Shown: positions 13,250 to 27,700 of the stretch, in pieces
Layout of the letters: every line of letters starts with the position of its first letter
Position numbering within the stretch: the stretch's first letter is position 1
DNA from: Liolophura sinensis
Taxonomy: Eukaryota > Mollusca > Polyplacophora > Chitonida > Chitonidae
Direction: 5' to 3'
DNA: 64,000 bases
Assembly: GCF_032854445.1 (NCBI RefSeq)
Contig: NC_088295.1
Coordinates: 30,312,470-30,376,469 of the forward strand
Position numbers and translations under genes: made by a program
Notes under the pieces: generated by a model
Seen by the model: the letters and a program-made list of their open reading frames with translations, nothing else
What the model was told of the DNA's origin: nothing
Databases searched by the model: none

Positions 13250-15661
13250 GTAATTATTATTAGTCCCAAGTCCGAATCGAGAAGTACTGTAGCGGTAATA
13301 TGATTTATTTTATGGCTGTACAGCAAAAATTGTTTTGTTGACATTTATTGTGTAGCAGAAACGGGATGCACGGATCTTACTATCTGCCTTTGCTAGGTGC
13401 GTTGCCAGCGTTCTGTTTTAAAGCCGTGTTCGATCCAGCCAATCGGCTGTGGCGAAAAACAGTTCTTTAAAACAGCGAACCCGGTGAGAGCATCTTAGCT
13501 ATATATATATATTTAGTTAATTTTAGAGTATACATTTTTCATGATTCTTTCAAAATTGGATTTTATAACTGTTTATGAAATTTGTGAAAGTTTATCGACA
13601 GGTAGATCAATTAATCAAATATATTTAACCGATATCACAAAGTCTTTATGAAAACACTTACTGAGTTTGTGTTTCTATCCACAGAACTGCTTGCCAGCGG
13701 CCCGGATACCGACGACTCGATGTTTACGGGAGATGACGAACTAAGATCTGTTAATGTCCAATATGGCTATCCGATGGGAAGTTCTCGTGTCAACCAGATT
13801 TACGTACGTGAAACCTGTGCACCTTAATTGAAACGCCATTTGCTTCTGAAAATACAGCCCAAGAGAGTTTTTCCTTCAAAATTGTGAAAACTGACAATTC
13901 GTTTTTAAGTAGAATGATATATATTTCAATTCGCTTTATCAACTTGTTGATTTAACTTATTAGTTTCACTGTATCATGACTTTTCTCCAGAGCTTTTTTT
14001 ATTTCAACATATCTTGCGACAGCTATATATACATGCAGGTAGATTAAGCCATGTTGATCAGTCCTAGTTACAAATTACATATAATATAATAAAGTTCGAA
14101 CTTGCCCAGGGTACTATCCATTCGGAGAAATTATCTCCTGATGTTTTCTCTGTTAAGTTCACAATTAAATTTGTGAATGAAGTACTGTTCTTTGATTCCG
14201 CTGTTTGAGCTTTATTCACCGAGAATTTAAAGAAGGGCATTATGTGGCCCACTGTGTAGGTTACGGGCTCATGATGCGATATGTTTTTTACAGGTAAAAT
14301 CTGTAAACTTGGCGTGTTAATTTGTTGCCTATGTACCCTACATCGATTCCTTAATGAATCACCGGTTTCGCCTATGTAGAATTTGTTACAATTAGAGAAG
14401 GATAAGACATACAGTAGATTTTGGGAATTACAGTTCATATTACCGTTAATACGGAAGTTAAAATTGGTAATATGAAACAAAAAATGACTGCTTGTTATTA
14501 AATGTTCACATCATTTGCATCGTGGGTCTCCACACTTAGAATTTGTATAACTGGTTTATGTTAAGTTGGTAGTGAACCGAGCCTTTGTTAGAAGATCGGG
14601 AACCCGTCTCTTACTGTTTATAATTTTGGTTTTGATGAAAAGTTTTAGTGAGACAATCATTTGATTCTAGTAGTGGTCGGTTGTTGTGGATAATGGGAAA
14701 GAAGTTGAAATTGTTAGGGTTAGAAGTGCATATTAATGAAAGCGTATTGGTGTCAGAAGTCGGTTTGCTGGTCCTTAAAACTGAAATATCAATCTTGTTT
14801 GCTTTGTCAGTACCCATGTCTATTACTTCTTTTGGATAATGCCTCATAAAGAGAAAAGTCCTTAATTCAGATAATCTGATTTGTCGGAGTTCCTTGTTAG
14901 GCACGATTGTGCAAATTCGTCTTGCAAGAGTAAACGGGACCTGATTTTTTTGTGTGACGGGGTGGCGTGATCTATAGTCTAGGTATTGTTTTGTGTCGGT
15001 CAGTTTGCAGAAAATATCTGTGACAATCTCATTCCCCTTGCGAGTAAGGAGAATGTCTAAGAAAGATATTTTATCGTGACTAGCTTCGAACGCGAACTTG
15101 ATATTTGGGTCAAATTGTTTAAGATAGCAAAAAGATCCATAACATTGCCTTTTCGCTGATCCGAAATGATAAAACAGTCATCTAAAAACCTTTTGAATGA
15201 CACTTTGAGGAATTTCGATATATCACGTCCGTAGTCATTTTCAATTTCGCTGTACAGCTTTTGCTCTAAGTATCCTAATACTAAAGTAGCGTAGGTTGAT
15301 GCAAACTTTGTACCCATCGCTGTGCCTAAAATTTGACGATAATTTTTATTTCCAAATTCAAATGTGTTATTTGGTAAAATTAGTCGTATACCGGACAATA
15401 CAAATTCCTTAGAAAAACTGTCGTTGATATGGCCTGGATGTTTATCGAGCCAGTATTCCATGGCTGTAATCCCCAATTCATGAGAGATATTGCTGTAAAG
15501 ATTGGTTGCGTACAAAAATATTTCATCACCGTTTATGAAATTAGGGATAACGTTTAGAAAATCAAGATCATCCCGAGTATATGATGGGACATAGTGAACA
15601 TATGGTTTTAGCAGGATATCAACGAGCTGTCTTAGGCGATGAGTGGGACAGACTGGTCCCG

Positions 15662-15757
<96 letters not shown>

Positions 15758-18700
15758 CAGCAATCTCTGTCTCTCTGCCTCTCTCTCTGTCTCTCTGACT
15801 CTCATTTACATCATCACGATCATTGCGCCTTACATAGAATTCCATTGTATACATTTTTATTTAGATTTAGAAATTTTATTACTATCAGTTTTCCTTTCAA
15901 TAAACATGCCATGACCCTTTTAGCGTGCATTTCAAGCGCGGCGCAATGACCCAGGAGACAATGCAGTCGCTGTGAGTTCAAGTCCAGCTCACGTTGGCTT
16001 CCTCTCCTGCCATAGAAGGTCTTCAGCAACCTGCGGATGGTCGTTGGCTTCCTGTCGGCTCTGTCCGATGACCACCCATCATAATGCTGGCCGCCATCGT
16101 ATAAACGAAATATCCTTGAGTACGACGTAAAATAAACAAACAAATAAATAAATAAATAAATTTAAAGTGCATTTCCCTTTGCAGATTTCCACCAACGGTT
16201 ACCTAGCCATCGGGGAATACTACAACAGCTTTTCCCCGCAGAGCTTAGACAGTGTACAGTACAGTCTGCCTGGAATCATTTGCCCTTTCTGGTCGGATTC
16301 GGTAGCATCGGGCGTTGGCGAAGAATCATTTGTTTACTACAAAACGTCCACAAAAGACTTGACTAGCTCATCTTATGCAACCGTCCCGCAAATAGATCGT
16401 AAATGGTTCAAAGAGGTAGATCAATATATTCAAAAGTCCATGCGCTACTATGACTTCCAGGCTCGCTGGATTCTGAAGGTTACGTGGAGAAACCTCAGGC
16501 CCTATGGTTCAGGGAGTAACTCCGAGGAGGTGAGTGATATGCCAGACTAATGCGTTGCGTGTAAAGCGTCTACAATCTAGATTACTACATAACTTCAGTC
16601 TTGAGGAGCACATTTCAAAACTGCACAGAGAAAGTAGAATGCTGATTCTACAGTTTGTCAAACATGTCAAGAGTCAGATGTCATGTACAGATGTCAGTTA
16701 GAACAAAAACAATTCAAAACAAACAGCCCCAACGATTTTCGAACCTAAAATTGACACACTGCAGTCGGCATTCTACCAAACTATAGGACTGTCAACTGTA
16801 GCCTACAATCTACCCGTGGCACATTTCACAGATTTATCTCATAGAATGAAATATTATATGGGACGTTGATCCCCGATACTCACTGCATACGAATACCAGT
16901 ACTATTTGGCGTCAGGACCTCAAGAGCCAACTCATCATAATTATCTTTAGCGTCAGAAAACTGTCACCTTTTCCCCCATATCACGAAGAGTTTTTCTTGG
17001 CATGTAGGTACATGTACTGTCAAAAACATTATAAATGTCATCTTCCTGGTCAACGGTCAAAATTTCTTTCGCTTAAGGTAATATTTACTTTTAGTAGCAA
17101 AATTTTGCTACAGGCGCCCAGTTTTGTCACAGAAAAAGTTACACAGGCTCCCAATGCCGTCACAGTAATAGTGACACAGGTTCCCAGTGCCGTCACAGTA
17201 ATAGTGCTACAAGCTCACAGTGCCGTCACAGTAATAGTGCTACGGACTCCCAGTGCCTTCATAGCAAGATGCTACATGCTCGGAGTGCCGTCACAGTAAT
17301 AGTACTACACGCTCCCAGTGCCGTCAAAGTAAGAGTGCTACAGGCTCCCAGTGCTATCTCAGTCAGGCTGATACTAGCTCCCAGTACCGTCACGGTAATA
17401 GTGCTACGGACCCACAGTGTATTTGTAGTAAGATGCTACAGGCCCGGAGTGCCGTCACAGTAATAGTAACACTAGCTTCCAGTACCACAGTCTCACAGTG
17501 AGAGACGTGTGTGACACATGCTTCTAATGCCGTCGCAGTGCTGCCTCCCATTGTTACAAAGACACCATATATAATGTCCCATCCAGTATAGCCTAGATGA
17601 GTAAGCTTTATCTTTCGCTTAAGGTAAACTTTATTTATCTCATTGTTGTTTAACCTCGTTCTTAAGCATTTCTCACTTATTCAATGGTGTTCAGTTTCAC
17701 GTGTTCAAGAAACCGAGGTGCGTTGATTAAATCACCAACCGTTGACAAGCAAAATGAGGAAATGACAAGACAAGTGACATTTATAGATCGTGACCCACGA
17801 GTCATGTTGATCGCTTATTGTCACCAAAGTTCCAATTATTGCCATCAACCACCCAACAAAAATCCAGGCATGCGGAATGTTGACGATTTCCTGTGCGAAG
17901 CCTGGACTAATCAAGCCCCACGAGAAAAACAAGAATCAGAATCTCAAAGAGATTTACAGTTTTATCTGAAGTTGTATGTCTAAGCGCAGCTGGTTGGCTA
18001 AAACATTGCATTCTCCTGAATATTTCTTGGCATGTAGGTACACGTACTATCAAAAACAGTTAATTTCACATATGTTATTTAATTACGCTGAAAATCTCCT
18101 CAATGTCAAAATGAACAGTATCTTTACTATCGCACTAAACAACCCGACCTATCGAATGGCAAAAAGAATGGATTTGGAGCACCTACATGTACATGTACCA
18201 ACACTGTTAATATTGCAAAACAAAACCCCACAAAATGCATTTACCTGCTTTTTGGTTTCCATTTAGAGAAACACCTTCCAAGTCTTCCTGGCAACAGACT
18301 ACATCACTTCGTTCACCGGATTTCTCTATGGTACAGGCCAGATGACCTGGGATCAGTCTAACATCTACCGTGTCCCAACAGTCGGGCTATCGTCAAATAC
18401 CTTTCTCCCTTATAACCGCTACTCCAATACCACACAGGCCTTTCGACTCGATCGCTATGAAGGAAATACAGGTACGTTCAAACTGTGCTAAAGTAGAGGA
18501 GCTACATATTTTCCAAAGTTGAATTACACTCCAGTCGATGTAGCCTGTAGTATATTCTTTTCCATGTGAAGATTTCATCTGTTCTTGACATTGCCTTCGA
18601 CCGGTCCTCAAGTACATAGATAACATTGTGGTTGACTGAATGGTCACGATCACACCAGAACTTGTTCCGGTTTTCTTTTTTCGAAAAAGCGAACAGAGAC

Positions 18701-21700
18701 CTGGAAAAAAATGAGCAGCGACCGGTGAATGTTGGGCATACTTCATTGGTAAGAGCTAATTCTCGGTCCTTTATCGACAGATTGATTGACTGATTTATGC
18801 ATTCGTTCGTTGATTGAGGTTTTATCTTTAATATTGATCTTTGAATAGTTGTCATGACAGTTTTCTCATTTCCACTCTACATCTATATGCACAGGTCAAA
18901 TCGGCATTTGGATGTATCGCCTGGATCACAACACACAAGTCAGCCGGAGCTCGACAATTCAGTGCATTCAGTGGTACATTCAGGAGGCACAGCGGAGGGA
19001 CGAGATACAGTTTCTGAATAGATGGCTCTTACCGTGCCCTTGTACCGGCTTCATGGCTTGGCTCGACTGGAGCTTCATTGGTATAGGAGGCAACTGCTAT
19101 ACGCAGCTCTTCAACTCCTTTGGACGCTCTGGGACACGGGTAGGCTACATTTTAGAAGCGACAAAGCAGGTGTAAATGTCGTAGGTCGATCTGTCGTTCG
19201 GTCGATTGTACAAATTTTTAATTTCCTATGTTTTAGCATTGGCTATTCACTTAAGAAGGGTCCTAAGTAACATACGGCACGGATGTTTCTCCAAGATTTC
19301 AGTTATTGTAAAATTGTACTTGTTTTATACAGGTAATCAAACTAAATTAGCGATAACGCAAAACCGCTAATTCATTTATCGATATCGCTAACTCATTTAT
19401 CGATATCGCTAATTCATGTAGCGATAAATAGTGTTCCTTGTTATCTTTCAATAGAAATGACTGCTCCTTCCACGTTGCTACGAAGCAGAATCTAGAAGAA
19501 AATGTCTGTAATTACAATGGCTCAAGTAGCAGGGTCAGCCATCATGGCACCAAGCCATGAAATTAGGCCTTTTGTCACTAACTAACGAAAAGGTCGGTAG
19601 TTTACCCCGACAATCAGGTTTGAGTCATGGGAATACTATGACCATGGGAAGTCCGAGATTGTTCTGACGTCAGGTTTGGCCATATTTGGGCCTGTCAAAA
19701 CTTGCACCAGACCAAATGTCAGAGCAATTTAACTGCATCTGCGTCACAACAAGCTCTTTTAGAACAGATAAAAATACCAATAACTTTATTAAAAATAAAC
19801 TAAACATTGCAAAACTCGAACCTGATTTATAACATGTGATTGTAAAACATGACATCAAGTTTTAGTTCTATGCGACGATGCGTTCTGAAACTGTAAAAAT
19901 CCAAATACAGGATAATAAAAGGGTCTTCCTTTTGCTAAAAATGGACAAAATGACCTGAAAGTTTCCATTTAATAGGATGAACCGTTCCGGAAAGAAGTCC
20001 GGAGAACTGATTTTACACGGACAGACAGTCTGATCGGGCCTGCACAAACGAGCTGTAAACTGTGTCTACTAATAACAACAAAGCATTTGATGAATGATGG
20101 TTTCCGTCAGTACAAAATTCTATTTTTTTTTTAACAGATATGTTGTTACTCGAGTTTTTTCGGCTTTCTGCTCACCTCGGGTAGATCTCGCAGTGCTCTG
20201 GCTCGGTTCCACCCTTTGTTCAACCCTCAGTTCCATTACCTGTATGACGTAAAACCCCGTCAAGATTGCTGTCACAGATCGAACCTGTGTAGCCTGTACG
20301 TAGATCTCAGGCCTATTAACAGATGCCGGTTTTACTTTCCTCCTTTCTTTGGTAAGTAAACAGACAAAAGTGTTTAATTGCTTCAAACGTCGTATATCTT
20401 CTGCAATATCTAGTGCTTTCCCATATAGCACACTTCACCCAAGCCATCCCATGAGATTAATATTTAATCAGTGTTCGATTAAATATGCCAGCATCAGATG
20501 TCCCGAATAGTCAGTCAGTCAGTCAGTCAGAATATACCGAAACTTTACAAAAACCGTATGGTGTTATTATCTGCCTTGGGAAATGGAGAAAAGTCACTTT
20601 GAATATCGCTCACGCACATAATCTCACATAACATTTGACTTATTTTTCTAAATGTAAATCTTTTTAATAAACAAATACAAAAATAAATATTTGTCTTTAC
20701 CTATTCCCAGCTTTCTTTTGGGGTGATCCTCACATTAAGACGCTGGATGGTAAAGGATACACATTTAACGGATGGGGCGAGTTCACCATGCTAAATGTGA
20801 TCATGAAGGACGGAGATATCTTACGCCAGGCGATACAAGGGCGAACAGCCCGCGCCCTTGACTCCGATGGCAATTTCACGGACGCTACAGTTTTCAGTGC
20901 ATTTGCTGCCAAGGATTTTGAGAACAACGCAACGTTTCATGTAGAGCTGACACGTCTAAAAGACGGTAAGACATCGACATTACTACAATCATGTAGAGTT
21001 GACACGTGTGAAAGACGGTAAGGCATTAACATTACAGCATTCACGTAGAGCTGACACGTTTAAACGATGGTAATACACTAACATTACAACATTCATGTAG
21101 AGTTGACACGTGTAAAAGACGGTAAGACATTAACATTACAGCATTTATGTAGAGTTGACACGTGTAAATGGGGGTACTACATTAACATTACAGCATTCAT
21201 GTAAAGCTGACACGTCTAAAAAACAATAAGACATTGACATTACTACAATCATGTAAAGCTGATACGTCTAAAAGAAGGTAAGACATTAACATTACAACAT
21301 TCAGGTAGAACTGACACGTCTAAAAGACGGTAAGACATTAACATTACAGCATTCATGTAGAGTTGACACGTCTAAAAGACGGTACGACTTTAACATTACA
21401 GCATTCCGGTAGAGTTGACACGTCTAAAAGACGGTAAGACATTAACATTACAACATTTACGTAGACTTGACATGTCTAAAAGACAATAAGACATTAACTT
21501 TGCAACATATAGGCCTACATGTACAAAAAAAACCAGTTTAACACCCAGGTACAAATTCTCTCTAAGTCCAAGGATACACCCATTGGACCAGGTCACTCAA
21601 ATGTCGTCACTGTTGTGATTCTTAGTTTGTTTGAATGTTAGTGTGACTTCTGACAGTTTTACTCATTTATAAAGTTGATTTAGTGAAATGTTAGAATGAA

Positions 21701-24700
21701 GACACCAGACTTGACGCCCCGTACATTCACAGAAATTAGGCTACCTGTTTGATGTGGTATATTTTAATGTAAATATTAATGCACGACATACATGTTACAC
21801 GAAGCCTGTTGGATGTTATCCTCCCAGTTGTTTTTAATAAACCCATGTTGACAAACATCTGGAGGCACACACTTGCCAGACTAGCAATAGGTCTACCTAC
21901 CGTAACCAATCGCCTGCAGCTGTTACATGTACATAAACTCGATCTCCACACTTAAAACCGAATCTCCGTCATGGAGTTTGGTAACAACCTGGTTAAAATT
22001 TGCCACAAAGTCTTCATTACCCTTAGTGCCGAGCTGCTGCAGTTCTGAACCAATCATATTCTCTGTTTATTCCGAGGCCTATGTTAATGAACAACACCTC
22101 TTGCTTCCACCAACCAAAGTAGTTTTCATCCATTTAAATCATGCTTTCAAAATCTAGGAATCTCATCACGTGAACGACTGTTGTGACGTAGGCATTACCA
22201 TTCGTCAAACATTGGAGGCTGGTACAGAAAGTTTCTAATGGCACAACTAGAACACCATAGTTTTGTGATCATAGAGCACCTGACACCCGGCCGACCATCA
22301 TTTTGTTCTGTTGTGCTTAAAATCCAATATATCACAGCGTGTACAGACAATGGTGTCATTTTAAAATAGCTATGATAGGACACGTGACAGAGCCTAATGG
22401 AATGTTATACCTATCTGTAGCATTAGCCACGTGATTGCCTATTCCAATGGCTAAAAACACGACTAGGCTCAAAGCGAAAACCAAAATTGGATCAAGAATG
22501 AAATATATGTAATAACATTATTTTCACTGCTATTGGAGTAGAGAATTTCCAGTTTAATACGTAATTCCCTTGATAATTTGTTTACCCCTACAATTTGTTT
22601 ATGGCAATGGTCTGTTTTCTCATTAGTTTGTCTGAACATATCTTAATTTGTTCGTCCCACAAAAAGGAATAAACTTCCATGGCAATGGTCCATTAGATTG
22701 TCTGAATATATGATAATGTTTGTCCCTAACAAGACATGAATAAATGGTTTGTGTCGTTACTGGTTTGAATACTCTTATTTGATCATTTGTTTTCTCTCAC
22801 AAGTCATGTATGGCGATGCTGCTTGTATGCATTACTTTGTTTGAATATGAGATCATTAGTTTGTCCCGCACGAGGCATGAACTTATATTCATTACTTTGT
22901 CTGAATCTGATCATTTTTTTGTCCCGCAGAAGCACGAATTTGTATTCATTACTTTGTCTAAATATCGAATCATTTCTTTGTCCCATATAAGGCATGAATG
23001 TGTACGGCAATGGTCAAGACTACACTCTTCAGTTCCGACAAAACCCAGCTTTCCAACAACAGACAAGCAGTTTAGGGCTGCGGCGCGCCGGCAACAGTAG
23101 TGTCATTATCAGCTTCACAAACGGTAAGCCAGAGCATTGTTCATTACAGCCAGCCTTTCGGACTTTATGGTGCTTTGTAATTTCTAAGATGTTTATTTTT
23201 TTTAACATGCAGATTTTAGTTAACTGATGGAATTGTTAACGTTTAGTTCCTCGCTGTCGTTTAATTTGGATCAGTGTGTTAATAATTTTATTCCACAATT
23301 TTATGGAGTAAACTAAGTTGAATCAATTCTTTCCAATCTATCTCATGATCTCTTTGTATTGGGAGATCAGTATTCGATATACACAAAATCATATATAGAT
23401 TTACACCAGGAAACAGATAAAGCATTAAGTGACAAATTTACGTGAAAATTTTTTTTTAAATTAGCTGTTGTTCATGGTTCTTATACTGTATAGCTTTTTT
23501 CACATGGATAAAATCTCAGGATCGAATGCTGGCTTTCTATTCAGATACGTGGCTGTCAGGATCTGATTAGAGTTGGCTTTCTATTCAGATACGTGGCTAT
23601 CAGGATCTGTTTAGAGCTGGCTTTCTATTCAGATACGTGGCTATCAGGATCTGATTAGAGTTGACTTTCTATTCAGACACGTGGCTATCAGGATCTGATT
23701 AGAGTTGACTTTGTATTCAGATGCACAACTATCGGATGGTATCCAATGCTGACTTACACATACAGCTCTTAAGTTCTAATAGGCACTGTCTATTGTTACG
23801 ACCCAAACTGTCTGTATTATAAAGAGATGGCTTGTTCGAAACACACGACAGTTTAGCTGCACAAAAAGTAACCAAAACCAGCAGATTTTATTTTACAACA
23901 ATTTATTAGGTTTAACAAGAACAGATAACAAGACTTTTACAAATACTAAAGTACTTAAGTTTAACAAGAAAGGATAGCAGTATCTATACAAACACTAAAG
24001 TACTTACATGTACAACGGTGTCAAGTCCAAAGGAACGCATATATTCCACAATGCTGAAACCATACAGGTATAAATGCACAAATAAGAGGGAAAATCCACA
24101 GTATAACTGAGTGTATGACGAAATATACACAAAATTCCACAGACAGGATCCGTGTACTAATAAGCACTGTGTACACATGAGCACAAATTAAATATACAAG
24201 CTCAGATTGAACAAGTGCTCGGTGGAGATAGGATATAACAAAGCCAGAGGCTATAAAGACCCCAAAATTCAGCACAAAAGGCCTACTAAAGTAACACACA
24301 GCGAAAGCATCCAAACTCTCAATAATTCTCCTTTCTCACCCTTTGACCTGCTTTCATAGGTCTTATATACACTGGTGGAGTCCTCCATCTCCAGTCCTAA
24401 TGGACACTATGTCCAGGTACTCTACTTTAATTTGTTCAGATATACAGCTCTCAAGTCACTATTCCCTGATAATCTACTCCAACGCTGCACTGCACACTAT
24501 CCATTCAGATACACAGCTCCTAAGTCATAATGACCACTGTCTATGTCCAGATACTCTACTGTAAAGCGGCACTTCAAAATATCTCTTCAGGTATATAGCT
24601 CCGAGACTCCGACATACATACTTTCTTTTATACTCAGTACTGATGTTTAGATGTTGATCTTTGTGTTTCAGGAATAAACGTGAACATCACATATCAGCAA

Positions 24701-27700
24701 GGTTTACTAGACATGTCTGTTTCTGTGCCACGGGACTTTAACAATACTTACCGAACACTCGGGCTCCTAGGTGTTCTAGATGGTAACCCTGACAACGACT
24801 TCACCCTTCCTAATGGAACAACGATTAGTTCCAACGCATCCGAACAGGAAATCTATGATGGATTCGGAATCTACTGTAAGATATCTAAAATGCATTCATT
24901 CTTCGAGTTATATGCATCGTAATTATTTTGGTTGTCTGCGTTTGTTTTGACTTTAAGGCACCTATATATTTCTCTTGACGCTTTATCATAGTATTTACGA
25001 ACTGATCATAACTGTTTGAACTTTTATGGCGGTATCAGTCACGTGATGCCGGTATAATCGCTGGGAAAGGGAATATGCTGATCAATTTATCGTGAGAAGA
25101 AATGCGTGGAGAGTAAAATGGAAGTCGCCAAACTACTATTGTACACACTAAAAATAAGTGTTTCGTTTTTTTAAACACATTTCTATTTCAGTTTAATGAT
25201 GCGTCCTAGTTTTTAGTCATAAAAAATTATGTTTATTAATTAAAGGGATGTTTTTATCATTGTACACATGTGAAATGTTTAGACAATAAATTTGTGGATT
25301 TTTTCAATCAACACAAATAATCGAGTAAAGATGAAAGTTTTATTTAAGTGTAAAATGGAGATAAATATGCAAGTGTGCTTACTATAGTAAACTGTTGATC
25401 AGGTTATCTCATTTTTTCTCGTTTCTACCAATAATTACTGAATATCTACCTTTGGTTCTTCTATATGGTTTGGCTGTACATTTGGTACTTCTGAACTTGC
25501 AACTATCACTGGTTCCACCTATGCGTCTATAAATAGTTTGCTTTATACACTTCGTTTTACGCTCGGTACTACCCTTTTTCTACACTCTTGGTTATTTATT
25601 TCCTTTCTTGGATCTATACCCTTGGTTTATGACGCAGGAGTCTAATAGAAGCATTACCTACTTTGTCTTTTTTTTCCAAGGGCAAATTAATGTGAATGAG
25701 TCATACTTTCGCTACCGGGCCGGAGAGAAGGCGGAGGACCACGTGCACCCGGATTTCCGGCCACGTTTCTTGGAGGATTATACGGAGGATGACCAGATGA
25801 TGGCTAAAATGAAGTGTGGGGACAACATCGAATGTCAGTTTGACTTCCTGGCCACAGGAAACGAGGATGTGGCCTTAGCGTCCTTAAAAACCAGTGTTGA
25901 TTCGGATACCAATGCCAAAACCCTAAGTAAGTCAGTCAATATCATAATCATGTCGTTTTCAGCCGCAGGTTGTACATCACAGATGTCTTATTTATTCTAC
26001 AGTTCTAAAGACAGTTCCATACATGTGATTCTCATCTCTTGCAGCAAACCATTTAACGTGTCTTAAAATTTTGTGTTGACCCGTATTGAGTCAGTGCAAG
26101 CTTGAGGGATTGGTCTACCATTGCTAAAGAAAAATTGGTAATATTTCATATAATGTACACATGTATATACATGTATATTACGGGTAACGCCACCAATAAA
26201 CAGGTTTACTACGTGTAGGTTTCTTAGTGGTTAGTCATATCATTAGTGTGATATTCAAGAATACTAATTAGTATGCTTCCCAAAATCCATATGTAATATA
26301 TACGTCATACATTTTACTTGTATATTTGTACAAATTAACTATGAATTTTAAGCTGAAAAAGACGTATTTGCAAATGTCAAAATAAATTTGCAGAGAGCTG
26401 ACTCATTTCATGTAGTCTTATCTTCTGTGATGAATTCAGGTTTCAACAACAACGTTAAGACGTCACATGACTCTAAATTGTCGTTCATTAACATCTATTA
26501 TTTTTCCGTTACTGAGAACGCTGACGATGTGTACCTGTCGGTCTCTGTTCAGGTAACGCCGTCCCGACGCTGAATGGTGATAACGTTATCCAGGCTGTGG
26601 TGAACCAATTGGTAACGTTCAGCGTGAATGCTTCTGATAGGGATGGCGATAACATTACCATCTATTCTGTGGACCGTCCAAATAACCTGATGGTTTCTCA
26701 GAATCCAAACAACACTGCATATTTCACTTGGGTTCCAGAATCTACAGACCCGGTTGTTATAAGGTAAGGCCTCATATATTTCGTCTTTACATTATTTTAA
26801 CGATCAAGGACCCCTTGCAAGAAGATGGGAAATCGTCCCGGTGTCGCTGAAGTTGATTGCCAACCTGTTCACAGTGACAAATCGTCTGCGAAATGACGCA
26901 AGGACTTCCCTGGTTTGCGGTTGAAGTTGTTATGTAGCAGGTGTAGCTGATGGAATAGAGCAAGCCAAAATATTCGCTTCTCACCAGCAGCCTTCTGCAT
27001 GCCATTAAATGCCTAGGATAATATCCTTTCCCCTCCAATGTTGGTATTTGAAATAAGTTTTGCCTGATGATTTATACCGTGAATATATGACAGTATCTAT
27101 AACAGATATTTACTACGACGCTAAACTGAAAAACAAGTGTTCCCTTTCACAATGTAATAGTGCGATATGATGTTAACTGAAGGAAATGGCGTAGAGCTTT
27201 CACTGGAAAAATACTGTATAGATTTACTATATATTTAAACTTATTTAAACATATAGGTTGACAATATGTGAAGAAACATAAACAAAGAATTTCTTGTGTG
27301 TGTCAAATTCACCCTCCCTCTTCATTACCTCACTGTGTTAAGCACTAATAATCATAGGAATCGAACTCGTTATGGCAGTCCACACAACGACACGCATGTT
27401 CATTGCACGTTGGTTGTTTTTTGTTTTTTTTTGTTTTTTTTCCTTTTGTTAATATGTTCATTTAACAGAGTTCAGGATATACAATGTTACCGCTAGACCA
27501 ATGCGGACAATACATTAGAAGACTTGAAATATTATGGTCAGTGTAGAGTCCCTGTGGACTTCCAAATTATTTCATTTTTTCTTCAAATTATAAAAATATG
27601 ATATGGAGGGGAAACGATGAAACACAAGGGAATTTTTCGGTCACATGTGTGGAACCAGACTGACATGTTTTTTTTTACACAAATTTCGAAAAGAATCCCA

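Noticed and set aside
15581..15949. ORFs rich in Tyr-Ile dipeptides
   Set aside because: They translate the (TA)n microsatellite.
17105..17545. 31-bp repeat as a CRISPR-like array
   Set aside because: Units are contiguous with no unique spacers, in an animal intron.
23531..23735. 44-bp repeat as a fourth exon-edge array
   Set aside because: The unit shows no match to the ends of exon 8 or exon 9.
24021..24314. 97-codon minus-strand ORF with hydrophobic stretches
   Set aside because: Short, intronic, AT-biased, and no family recognised.
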